Source: Candidatus Rokubacteria bacterium CSP1-6 (lineage in GTDB: Bacteria > Methylomirabilota > Methylomirabilia > Rokubacteriales > CSP1-6). Taken from it: a stretch of 43,524 nt of DNA. The stretch spans positions 1 through 43,524 of the forward strand of contig LDXP01000013.1 in the NCBI GenBank assembly GCA_001443385.1, given 5' to 3'. A model generated the notes under the pieces. That model had not been told where the DNA came from and searched no databases. It saw only the letters and a list, made by a program, of their open reading frames with translations. This document shows, piece after piece, positions 16,460-23,575 of this stretch. Numbering within the stretch: the stretch's first letter is position 1; each line of letters begins with the position of its first letter. The position numbers and the translations under genes were made by a program.

Positions 16460-17346
16460 GCTCTCGGCGGGCGGTTTACGAGGAAGATTCCCACCGCTAC
16501 CAGGGCTACCGCTCCCGACAGGAGCGGGGAGATCCTCTCGCCCAGCAGAAGCCCGCCCGCGAACACGCCGAAGACGGGCGTCCAGAAGGAGAAGGCCGCC
16601 AGGTTGGACGCGGGGTAGTGGGCCAGCAGCCAGAACCAGGCGAGGTAGGAGACGAAGGCGACGAGCACGCTCTGGTAAAAGAACGCCGCCAGCACCAGAG
16701 GCCTCGGGTCGGTGATGGCGGCTTCCTTCACCGCGAGCGAGAGCCCGATCAGCACCACGGCGGAGAATGCAAGCTGGTAGAAGAGCGTTTTCTGGGGTGT
16801 CAGGCGGAGATCGGTCCGCCGCTTGATGACCACCGTGGTGGCCGCCCACATGAGGGCGGCGATCAGCTCCAGGAGGTCGCCCTGGAGCTCGCGCCGCGTG
16901 GGGAAGGTGAGGCCGTCGGCGACCGCCAGCCAGAGCCCGGCGAATGCCAGGGCAAGGCCAACGACCTTCCGCGCCCTCAGGGGCTCGTCGGGGAGGAACA
17001 GGTGGGCGCCCACAGCCACGAAGAACGGCGCCGTGTAGAGGAAGATCACACTGTGGGAGGCGGTGGTGAGGACGAGCCCCCAGTAGAGGAAGACGAACTC
17101 GCCGGCGAAGAGCAGCCCGATCACGATCCCGTGGCCCAGGCTTCCGTCGCGGTTGAACAAGCGGAAGCCCCGGATCCAGCACCACGCCATCAGGAACAGC
17201 GTCGCCACGAGGGAGCGGAGCCCCGCGCCGAGGATTGGGGTGATCCCGGTGTTGCTGATCTTGATGGCGACCTGGTTCACCCCCCACGCCGCGCAGCAGG
17301 CCATGAGGATCCCCATGGCCACGGCGTCCAGGTGCTGGCGGCTCAC
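16456..17346 (-). CDS. EamA/DMT family transporter
   Basis: The 296-residue protein has about ten hydrophobic helices in two EamA repeats, typical of drug/metabolite transporters. N-terminal ACCAAWGVNQVAIK and the repeat-one end ALAFAGLWLAVADG fit the family. In repeat two, SYLAWFWLLAHYPASNLAAFSFWTPVFGVFAGGLLLGE is split here for reading but is the clearest match; it ends in VALVAVGIFLVNR. Family members export amino acids, metabolites or drugs; the substrate here is unknown. The GTG start overlaps the stop of the upstream membrane-protein gene as GTGA, so the two are co-transcribed. The stop shares CTAG with the convergent CDF gene. Confidence 0.88.
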   Translation of the reverse strand: MSRQHLDAVAMGILMACCAAWGVNQVAIKISNTGITPILGAGLRSLVATLFLMAWCWIRGFRLFNRDGSLGHGIVIGLLFAGEFVFLYWGLVLTTASHSVIFLYTAPFFVAVGAHLFLPDEPLRARKVVGLALAFAGLWLAVADGLTFPTRRELQGDLLELIAALMWAATTVVIKRRTDLRLTPQKTLFYQLAFSAVVLIGLSLAVKEAAITDPRPLVLAAFFYQSVLVAFVSYLAWFWLLAHYPASNLAAFSFWTPVFGVFAGGLLLGERISPLLSGAVALVAVGIFLVNRPPRA

Positions 17347-19115
17347 AGACGGCCTCGCATCATGAAGGCCGTGCCGCCCCAGGAGATGAGCGCCAGAGCG
17401 GTCAGAACGACGCCCACGGACTCCCAGTTTCCGTTCCAGTACACGAGGTCCACCTTGAGCTCCAGGGTCGGCGTCTTCTCCTTGAGAGCGAACAGGAGGA
17501 ACGGCCCGGCCTGGCGAGGCGAGGAGAAGCGAGGGTTTGTCTCGACGAACGGAAGATGGCCGCGGTCTTCCTCGAGCGCCACCACGGTCGAAATTCCCAG
17601 CCGCTCGGCCAGGGGGTCAAAGACAGCGGGGGTGAGCGTCTCGAGGGGCCGGCCGAACAGGGTGTTGCCGTCCAGTTGTTCGACCAGGCGCGTGATGGGG
17701 CGATTGTCCGCCGAGCCCGTATAGACCAGCCCCGCCACGGGTGAGGGATGGGTGAAGGTCCCGTTGATGATCTCTCGGCCCGTGAACATGGGGGTCAGGG
17801 CGGTGATGTGAGTGTGGGGGCGCCACCACTCGCGGCCAAAGCGGAGTGGGACGGCGGAGCGGACGAAGAGGATTCTTCCCGGAGGCGCCGCGCGAAGCTG
17901 GGCCCATAACTCGGGAAGCCTCAGGCCCCGGGCCGTTTCCTCGAGTTTCGGCCAGTCATTCGGTCTGGGCCAGAGGGTCAGCGTGGGCTCTCCGCCGCCA
18001 ACGATCCCCAGCGCCAGAAGACCCGCCGTGGCGGCGAGCCCCGCCGCCTGGGCCCGATGGGCGGAGCGTCTCAACGCCAGCCAGAGCGCCCACGCGATGC
18101 CCGCGCCACCGCCGAGGACGAGGGCGAGCTTAACGCCGTCGAGCAGCCGATCGGCCGGGAGCCAGCGAAACCCGAGCGGTTCGATCACGAGCGCGTCCAG
18201 CGCGGTCACGGCAACGAGCGGAGGCAGGAGCGCCAGCAGGCTGAGCGCCGGGCGGCCCGGTCCGCTGGCCCGCGAGGCGGCCACCCAGCCCGCGAGCCAG
18301 CCGGCGACCAGGACCGCAAGGAGAGGGCGGCGGAGCAGGTCGCGCCCCAGAGCGGCCGCGCTGAACTCTCCCCAGGCCAGCGGCAGCGCGAAGTTCAGAT
18401 GAGCGAAAAGGGGGAGAGTCCAGAAGCCCGTCAGGCCGGCCGAGACGGCCAGGATCCAGGCGGCCTGGCGGAAGCGGTGTCGCCGGGAGCCCTCGCCGAA
18501 GAGCGCCGCCAGGAGCACCAGGGCGACACCGGCGGGGGCGTGAGCCGGGTGGGTCAGGACGATTCCCGCCAGCAAGGGCGCCGCCAGGAATGGAAGGCGT
18601 TCCCCGCGCTCCTGCCAGCGAACGAGCGAGAGCGCGAGGAGGGGCAGAAGTCCCCAGGCCAGGCGGGCGGCGATGAGGCCCCACCGGAGCCCTTCTTCCA
18701 CGCCACTCCGCGTCCCGGCGGAAAGCGTCAGGGTCACGAAGGCCCCCGGCAGCGCCAGCCAGGGGTTGGGGAGGATCCGCGCCAGGAGCCAGTAGGTGGT
18801 CACGCCGGGGAGGAGATAGATGATCCAGAGCAGCACCTGATAGACCGTCATCGGCGACAACACCCCGAGCGCTCCGTAATAGATGAGGGCCCCGAGGTAC
18901 ACGAAGCCGGGAGGGTAGAACTGGAGCTCGGGGTAGCCGCCCCACCAGCTGGGGTTCCACTCCCAGGGCCAGAGGCCGCGGGTCAGCCCGTGCCACAGGC
19001 GGAAGATCTGCCCAGGATGGTCGTCGAAGACCAGCGGCCCACCGCCGAGGGCCGCCGCGGCGAACGCCACGCCGAAGCCAAGCAGGAGGAAAAAGGGAAG
19101 CGGCGCGCCGGTCAC
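17343..19115 (-). CDS. large polytopic membrane protein, PTPS-related / GT-C-like
   Basis: The 590-residue protein has about ten to twelve transmembrane segments, the last near the C-terminus (VGVVLTALALISWGGTAFMM). The first loop has FDDHPGQIFRLWHGL and then WNPSWWGGYPELQFYPPGF, the hallmark of the membrane '6-pyruvoyl-tetrahydropterin synthase related' family, which despite its name resembles GT-C glycosyltransferases and YfhO-type proteins. The acidic pair in the first loop sits where GT-C enzymes keep their catalytic residue. A soluble region follows (about 360-550). It probably transfers a lipid-linked sugar or otherwise acts in envelope assembly; this is inference. The GTG start has a -10-like TATGAT eight bases upstream and overlaps EamA downstream. 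Confidence 0.72.
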   Translation of the reverse strand: MTGAPLPFFLLLGFGVAFAAAALGGGPLVFDDHPGQIFRLWHGLTRGLWPWEWNPSWWGGYPELQFYPPGFVYLGALIYYGALGVLSPMTVYQVLLWIIYLLPGVTTYWLLARILPNPWLALPGAFVTLTLSAGTRSGVEEGLRWGLIAARLAWGLLPLLALSLVRWQERGERLPFLAAPLLAGIVLTHPAHAPAGVALVLLAALFGEGSRRHRFRQAAWILAVSAGLTGFWTLPLFAHLNFALPLAWGEFSAAALGRDLLRRPLLAVLVAGWLAGWVAASRASGPGRPALSLLALLPPLVAVTALDALVIEPLGFRWLPADRLLDGVKLALVLGGGAGIAWALWLALRRSAHRAQAAGLAATAGLLALGIVGGGEPTLTLWPRPNDWPKLEETARGLRLPELWAQLRAAPPGRILFVRSAVPLRFGREWWRPHTHITALTPMFTGREIINGTFTHPSPVAGLVYTGSADNRPITRLVEQLDGNTLFGRPLETLTPAVFDPLAERLGISTVVALEEDRGHLPFVETNPRFSSPRQAGPFLLFALKEKTPTLELKVDLVYWNGNWESVGVVLTALALISWGGTAFMMRGRL

Positions 19116-19123
19116 GGCACGCT

Positions 19124-19129
19124 ATCATA
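19124..19129 (-). promoter_or_regulatory. candidate leaderless -10 element for the membrane-protein gene
   Basis: On the minus strand TATGAT is followed by eight bases and then the GTG start at 19115. No convincing -35 was found. Confidence 0.38.
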
Positions 19130-19141
19130 CGTCATTCGGGA

Positions 19142-19170
19142 TTGACTTTCTTCCAAAACGAGTGTTTAGT
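19142..19170 (+). promoter_or_regulatory. candidate sigma-70-type promoter for threonine synthase operon
   Basis: TTGACT (19142-19147), a 17-base spacer and TTTAGT (19165-19170) lie in an AT-rich island that stands out from the GC-rich surroundings. It would give a leader of roughly 55-60 bases before the ATG at 19235, unlike the leaderless-looking promoters elsewhere in the window. Confidence 0.5.
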
Positions 19171-19185
19171 AATTAAAATTGCTTG

Positions 19186-19223
19186 TCGGTGCAGCACTAA
19201 CCGGGGCTCAAATCCCCTACCGA
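19186..19223 (+). promoter_or_regulatory. structured leader upstream of threonine synthase
   Basis: An outer stem TCGGT/ACCGA (19186-19190 with 19219-19223) encloses an inner stem GGGG/CCCC around the seven-base loop CTCAAAT. The outer stem ends directly before the GGAG ribosome site at 19224-19227. The inner part looks like a tRNA T-arm, but no other tRNA arms are present. It may be a translational control element; evidence is limited to the fold. Confidence 0.3.
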
Positions 19224-19234
19224 TGGAGCGGCTC

Positions 19235-20482
19235 ATGACGAAGCTGAAAGGCTTGAAGTGCAGGGAGTGCGGGCGCAGGTACCCGTCCTCTCCTGTCCAC
19301 ATCTGCGAGTTCTGTTTCGGCCCCGTCGAGGTGGATTACGATTACGACGCCTTGAAGGGGGTCATCACCCGCCAGTCCATCGCCGCCGGTCCTCCCAGCA
19401 TCTGGCGCTACCGGGAGCTTCTCCCGATCGAGGGCGACGTTGCCGTCGGCCATCACGTCGGCTTCACGCCGCTGATCCGCTCCCAGAACCTCGCCGAGGA
19501 GCTGGGGGTGCGCGAGCTCTGGATCAAGAACGACTCGGTCTGCCACCCCACCTGGTCTTTCAAGGACCGGGTCGTCGCAGTGGCGGTGACCAGGGCCAAG
19601 GAGTTCGGCTTCGACACGATCGCCTGCGCCTCCACCGGAAACCTGGCCAACTCCGTCGCGGCCCACGCCGCCGAGGCGCGCCTGAAGAGCTATATCTTCA
19701 TCCCGGCGGATCTCGAGCAGGGCAAGATCGTCGCGACGCTCGTGTACCAGCCGACGCTGGTGGCGGTGGAGGGGACCTACGACGAGGTCAACCGCCTCTG
19801 CTCCGAGGTCTCGGACAAGTACCGCTGGGCCTTCGTCAACATCAACATTCGGCCGTACTACTCGGAAGGTTCCAAGACCTACGGCTACGAGATCCTGGAG
19901 CAGCTCGGCTGGCGGGCGCCGGGGCACATCGTGGTGCCGTGCGCCGGCGGGTCGCTGATCACCAAGATCTGGAAGGCCATCCGTGAGTTCGCGTCGCTTG
20001 GCTTGATCGAGCGGCCGGCCACCAGGATGTACGCCGCTCAGGCCGCGGGGTGCGGCCCGATCGTCACCATGGTGAAGAACGACACCGACGTCCTGACGCC
20101 GGTCAGGCCCAACACCATTGCCAAGTCGCTCGCCATCGGCAACCCGGCCGACGGCTACTACGCCTATCGGGTCGTCAAGGACTCGGGCGGTTACGGTGAG
20201 CACGCCACCGACGAGGAGATCGTCGAGGGAATGCTGCTGCTGGCCCGGACGGAGGGGATCTTCACCGAGACCGCGGGGGGCGTCACCGTGGCCGTGACGA
20301 AGAAACTGATCGAGACGGGCGTGATCCCACGGGACGAGTCCATCGTGATCTGCATCACCGGCAACGGGCTCAAGACGCCGGACGTGCTCTACGAGCGGCT
20401 GGACACCCACGTCACGATCCGCCCGTTGCTCTCGGCGTTCGACCGGGCGCTGGCGGAGCTGAAGTCTCAAGCGCGGTCATAG
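19235..20482 (+). CDS. thrC: threonine synthase (PLP-dependent)
   Basis: The 415-residue PLP enzyme is of the threonine synthase class, which converts O-phosphohomoserine to threonine. It begins with a zinc-ribbon-like segment (LKCRECGRRYP, then CEFCFGPVEV), a feature of this subfamily. The PLP lysine is in TWSFKDR, the cofactor asparagine segment is ASTGNLANS, and the phosphate-binding glycines are in CAGGSL. The ATG at 19235 is chosen because GGAG lies seven bases upstream; an ATG at 19223 is in frame but overlaps that site. A MoaD-like and a NIL-domain gene follow within 13 and 8 bases. That grouping suggests a sulfur-linked variant reaction is possible, for example homocysteine formation. 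Confidence 0.88.
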   Translation: MTKLKGLKCRECGRRYPSSPVHICEFCFGPVEVDYDYDALKGVITRQSIAAGPPSIWRYRELLPIEGDVAVGHHVGFTPLIRSQNLAEELGVRELWIKNDSVCHPTWSFKDRVVAVAVTRAKEFGFDTIACASTGNLANSVAAHAAEARLKSYIFIPADLEQGKIVATLVYQPTLVAVEGTYDEVNRLCSEVSDKYRWAFVNINIRPYYSEGSKTYGYEILEQLGWRAPGHIVVPCAGGSLITKIWKAIREFASLGLIERPATRMYAAQAAGCGPIVTMVKNDTDVLTPVRPNTIAKSLAIGNPADGYYAYRVVKDSGGYGEHATDEEIVEGMLLLARTEGIFTETAGGVTVAVTKKLIETGVIPRDESIVICITGNGLKTPDVLYERLDTHVTIRPLLSAFDRALAELKSQARS

Positions 20483-20495
20483 AGGAGAGGAAACG

Positions 20496-20771
20496 ATGCC
20501 AGTTCTGGTCCGGATCCCCACCCCCCTCAGGGCGGTCACCAAGGGCGCGGGAGAGGTGCAGGCGAAGGGCGACACCGTCGCGGACCTGATCGAGGACCTC
20601 GAGCGACAGTACCCCGGTCTCCGCGAGCGGCTGGTCGAGGAGGGCGGTGACGTCCGCCGGTTCATCAATATCTATGTCAACGAGGAGGACATCCGTTTCC
20701 TCCAGGGGAAGAAGACGTCGCTGAAGGAGGGCGATCAGGTGTCCATAGTGCCCGCGATCGCCGGAGGCTAG
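20496..20771 (+). CDS. MoaD/ThiS-family sulfur-carrier protein
   Basis: The 91-residue beta-grasp protein ends in the diglycine AIAGG needed to carry a thiocarboxylate. DTVADLIEDLERQYPGLRERL and VNEEDIRF are typical of MoaD-like and CysO/HcyS-like carriers. In molybdopterin synthesis the partner would be MoaE, but no molybdopterin genes are adjacent. Here it lies directly behind threonine synthase and ahead of a NIL-domain gene, which suggests sulfur delivery for amino-acid synthesis. A strong GAGGAGAGG site precedes the ATG. Confidence 0.85.
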   Translation: MPVLVRIPTPLRAVTKGAGEVQAKGDTVADLIEDLERQYPGLRERLVEEGGDVRRFINIYVNEEDIRFLQGKKTSLKEGDQVSIVPAIAGG

Positions 20772-20779
20772 GCATCCCG

Positions 20780-21022
20780 ATGGCGCGAATGCGGGTGCGG
20801 CTGACCTTTCCGCCCGAGCGGATCCAGGAGCCCGTCATCTACCACCTGGTGAAGGACTTCGACATCATCACCAACATCCGGCGGGCGGACGTCAAGGCCG
20901 ACCACGGCTGGGTGATCCTGGAGCTCGAGGCCAAGGAGGAGACCCTCGAGCGCGGCATCGCCTGGCTCAAGGGCAAAGGCGTCAAGGTGGATCCTGTGGA
21001 GCGGGACGTCATCGTCCCATAG
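20780..21022 (+). CDS. NIL-domain protein
   Basis: The 80-residue protein is a stand-alone NIL domain: RLTFPPERIQEPVIYHLVKD, then NIRRADVKADHGWVILEL, and the final strand pair GVKVDPVERD. NIL domains occur at the end of methionine ABC-transporter ATPases (MetN), where they bind methionine, and as small proteins, sometimes fused to ferredoxins, in anaerobe homocysteine synthesis. No cysteines for an iron-sulfur cluster are present here. It lies 8 bases after the MoaD-like gene, so a role in sensing or producing sulfur amino acids is likely. Confidence 0.83.
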   Translation: MARMRVRLTFPPERIQEPVIYHLVKDFDIITNIRRADVKADHGWVILELEAKEETLERGIAWLKGKGVKVDPVERDVIVP

Positions 21023-21026
21023 TGCC

Positions 21027-21509
21027 GTGCCAACCAACCACTTGCGTGTCGCGCTTGCTGCGGGGTTCGCGATCGCGCTCGCCGCGGGCTGCGCGGCTCC
21101 GCTGATGGCTCCGACCCTCGTCCGGGACCCCAAGTTCAACTATCCCGCCACCGAGGCCAAGGCCGTCACCATTTACACGAGTCCTCCCGCGGCCGACTAC
21201 GAAGTGATCGGGGGGGTACGGACTCGGGTCCCTGCCACGGTCCCGATGGACCAGGTGGAGGCCGCGGTGAAGGAGGAAGCCGCCAAGATTGGGGCCAGCG
21301 GTGTGGTCCTGATCGTGAAGGACATCGTCACCGAGCAGAAGGTCCAGCGCCCGGTGACCGGCCCCCAGCAGCCCATCGGGACCACCGGGGGCCCCGGCGC
21401 CGGCGGCGTAGCGGCGCTTCCCGCCCAGACCGGCCGGACGGAGGAGATTACGATCCGGGTCCACGAGAAAGAGATCACCGGGGTGGTGATCCGCTTCAAG
21501 AAGAAGTAG
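21027..21509 (+). CDS. predicted lipoprotein of unknown function
   Basis: The 160-residue product has a lipoprotein signal: a hydrophobic stretch ending in the lipobox LAAGC, with cysteine near residue 22. The mature part has TIYTSPPAADYEVIGGV and a segment EAAVKEEAAKIGASGVVLI, similar in feel to small outer-membrane lipoproteins with a YdgH/YbjQ-like heavy-metal-binding fold, but I cannot assign a family. A Gly/Pro-rich loop (about 110-130) precedes the final strands. The GTG start lies 4 bases after the NIL stop without its own ribosome site, so translation may be coupled. Confidence 0.65.
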   Translation: MPTNHLRVALAAGFAIALAAGCAAPLMAPTLVRDPKFNYPATEAKAVTIYTSPPAADYEVIGGVRTRVPATVPMDQVEAAVKEEAAKIGASGVVLIVKDIVTEQKVQRPVTGPQQPIGTTGGPGAGGVAALPAQTGRTEEITIRVHEKEITGVVIRFKKK

Positions 21510-21525
21510 CCCGACCCCTCCCTCC

Positions 21526-22690
21526 ATGATCTCCAAGCGGGTCCAGGGATTCACCGAATCGGTGATCCGGGAGATGACCCGGGTCAACAACCAGTACGGA
21601 GGCGTCAACCTTGCCCAGGGGATGCCCAACTTCGCCCCTCCCAAGGAGCTCCTGCAGGCCGCCCATCGCGCCATCGACGGGGACTTCCACCAGTACGCGA
21701 TCACCTGGGGGACGCCGCAGCTCAGGAAGGCGATCGCCGACAAGTACCTGAAGTTCTATGGCATCGAGGTGGATCCGGAGCGCCATGTGACGGTCTGCTG
21801 CGGCTCCACCGAGACCATGCTCTCCACGCTGCTTGCCGTCCTGAACCCCGGCGACGAGGTGATCATCTTCGAGCCGTTCTACGAGAACTACGGCCCGGGC
21901 TGCATCATCTCGGCGGCCGAACCGGTCTTCGTCCCGCTGGAGCCCCCCGACTTCTCCTTCGATCCCGACCGTCTGGCCAAGGCCGTGGGCCCACGCACCC
22001 GCGCTATCATCTTCAACAGTCCGAACAACCCCACCGGAAAGGTCTTCACCCGCCAGGAGCTCCAGCTGATTGCCGACCTCTGCCTGAAGCACGACCTTCT
22101 GGCGATCACCGATGAGATCTACGAGCACATCATCTTCGACGGCCAGACTCATACCCCCATCGCCACGCTTCCGGGCATGGCGGAGCGCACGGTCACGATC
22201 TCGGGGATCTCCAAGTCCTACTCGGTCACCGGCTGGCGGGTCGGCTACGCCGTGGCCTCTCCCGAGATTTCCCTCGGCATCAGGCGGGCCCACGACTTCG
22301 TCACCGTGGGCGCCCCTCATCCGCTGCAGGAGGCGGCGGTGACGGCGCTCACACTTCCCGACTCCTACTACGTCTGGCTCCGCGAGACGTACCAGGCCAA
22401 GCGGGACCTGCTCCGGGCTCATCGAAGCCGCCGGCTTCGTCGCCTACAAGCCCCGCGGCGCTTACTACATCCTCACCGACGCCGCCCACTTCCTCCGGCG
22501 CTTCCGTTGTGAGGACGCCGCCGCCTTCGCCATGTACCTGGTGAAGGAGGTCGGGGTCACGACGGTGCCGGGCTCCTCCTTCTACGCCCACCCGGAGCTG
22601 GGCAGGACCAAGATCCGCTTCTGCTTCCCGAAGACCGACGACATGCTCCAAGAGGCCGGCCGCCGCCTGCAGAAACTGAAGCAGGCGTGA
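21526..22690 (+). pseudogene. class I/II aminotransferase interrupted by a frameshift
   Basis: The first frame encodes a fold-type I aminotransferase: NLAQGMPNFAPPKEL, YAITWGTPQLRKAIADKY, NSPNNPTGKVFTRQEL, DEIYEHIIFDG and the PLP lysine in SGISKSYSVTGWRVGY. After about residue 296 the frame is lost. The family-like C-terminus (LIEAAGFVAYKPRGAYYIL and on to TKIRFCFPKTDDML) continues in the next frame to a TGA at 22688-22690. Removing one G from the run at 22415-22417 restores one frame of about 387 residues, a normal length. It is either a recent pseudogene or a base error in the assembly. Family members act as aspartate, kynurenine or methionine-type aminotransferases. Confidence 0.85.
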
Positions 22691-22706
22691 CCCCCGCCGG
22701 AACCTG

Positions 22707-22731
22707 TCCGCCATGGAAAAGCGGATTTATT
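22707..22731 (+). terminator. weak Rho-independent-like terminator
   Basis: TCCGC and GCGGA pair across a nine-base loop and are followed by TTTATT, 17 bases after the aminotransferase stop. The stem is only five pairs, so support is modest. Confidence 0.35.
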
Positions 22732-22782
22732 AAGACGTTCTCGTCGACAGGGACGAAATGGTGGAGTGTGGGCGCAGGAGGG

Positions 22783-23202
22783 CTAACGGGCTATGATTGC
22801 CAGGAAGTCCCGCGCGCTGAGGATGGTGACGTCGCGATAGCGGCCAATGGACAGAAGGTCTTCATCCCCGGTGACGAGGTAGTCGGCGCGTCCCGCCGCG
22901 GCGCAGCCGAGGAGATAGTCATCGTCGGGGTCGCGGCACACACCGGGCGCTGTCATATGAGGGAGGAGGACGGTATCCAGCCGAAACAGCTGGAGGAACG
23001 CCTCTCGATCCCTCGGATCGATGCGGTACCTCTTCTTGATCTTGGGACGGCTCAGGATCTCCGCCAACTCGTCGATCTGCCCAGGCACCAGCAGAAGCAG
23101 AAATGCCCGCTGGCGCCATGCGTCGATCAATTGGCGCTGGAGCCCTCGGGTGCTGAGGAGGCTGCTGACCAGCTGATTCGTGTCGAGGACCACCTTAAGC
23201 AC
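22783..23202 (-). CDS. PIN-domain toxin of a type II toxin-antitoxin pair
   Basis: The 139-residue protein is a PIN-domain nuclease of the 'putative toxin component' group. The start VVLDTNQLVSSLLS has the first catalytic aspartate (D7); CRDPDDDYLLGCA and TGDEDLL provide the later acidic residues that bind Mg2+ or Mn2+. Such toxins cut RNA and are held inactive by the cognate antitoxin. Its start overlaps the end of the upstream antitoxin gene by 8 bases. The acidic set looks complete, so it may be active. Confidence 0.9.
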   Translation of the reverse strand: MLKVVLDTNQLVSSLLSTRGLQRQLIDAWRQRAFLLLLVPGQIDELAEILSRPKIKKRYRIDPRDREAFLQLFRLDTVLLPHMTAPGVCRDPDDDYLLGCAAAGRADYLVTGDEDLLSIGRYRDVTILSARDFLAIIAR

Positions 23203-23488
23203 GGCGTCGGCGACGCACGTGCTTCAGGGCCTCTCGAACATCCCGTTCGACCTCGGTGTCGGGCACGGAGGGGATTCGGCTCCGGATACGGTCCACGACC
23301 TCGAACCGGGCCTCGCGCTCGGCGATCACCCGCTGAAACTCCTCGGCGCTGATGATTCCCACCATTGGGACGCCCGACTTCTCTACCAGCACTCGGACCC
23401 GCCCGCCCTGGACCTCCTTCATGATCTCGCCCAGGTGGGTTCGGGCTTCCAGGGCAGGGACCGTCTTGGTCTTGACCGGCGCCGACAT
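23195..23488 (-). CDS. Phd/YefM family antitoxin
   Basis: The 97-residue product has the Phd/YefM DNA-binding N-terminus: ALEARTHLGEIMKEVQ followed by RVRVLVEKSGVPMVGIISAEEF. The basic, helical C-terminus (REALKHVRRRRR) would wrap the PIN toxin. Antitoxins of this family repress their own operon, alone or with the toxin. An AGGAGG-like site (AAAGGAGGAAATGA) lies before the ATG, and a strong promoter with an inverted repeat is directly upstream. Confidence 0.9.
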   Translation of the reverse strand: MSAPVKTKTVPALEARTHLGEIMKEVQGGRVRVLVEKSGVPMVGIISAEEFQRVIAEREARFEVVDRIRSRIPSVPDTEVERDVREALKHVRRRRRA

Positions 23489-23513
23489 TCATTTCCTCCT
23501 TTAATGAGAGTTA

Positions 23514-23552
23514 AGTAGCTCTAAGTATATCTACTCATAGGATACGAGTCAA
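23514..23552 (-). promoter_or_regulatory. promoter and operator of the toxin-antitoxin operon
   Basis: On the minus strand TTGACT (23552-23547), a 17-base spacer and TATACT (23529-23524) form a near-consensus promoter. An inverted repeat AGTAG/CTACT (23514-23518 with 23531-23535) spans the -10 box, a position suited to autorepression by the antitoxin. This AT-rich patch is the best sigma-70-type promoter in the window. Confidence 0.7.
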
Positions 23553-23562
23553 CGGAGTGAGG

Positions 23563-23568
23563 TAGAAT
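23563..23568 (+). promoter_or_regulatory. candidate leaderless -10 element for the glycerate kinase gene
   Basis: TAGAAT is followed by seven bases and then the GTG at 23576. No clear -35 is present. It lies beside the oppositely directed toxin-antitoxin promoter. Confidence 0.42.
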
Positions 23569-23575
23569 CGGGCGC

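Noticed and set aside
19190-19224. tRNA gene suggested by a T-arm-like GGGG-CTCAAAT-CCCC.
   Set aside because: No acceptor, D or anticodon arm can be formed around it, and the first loop base is C rather than T.
21027-21509. Possible extra gene fusion between the NIL protein and the lipoprotein.
   Set aside because: They are in different frames with a stop codon between them, and the lipoprotein has its own signal and lipobox.
22783-23488. Plus-strand frames overlapping the toxin-antitoxin genes.
   Set aside because: They lack motifs, while the minus strand shows a standard overlapping antitoxin-toxin pair with promoter and ribosome site.
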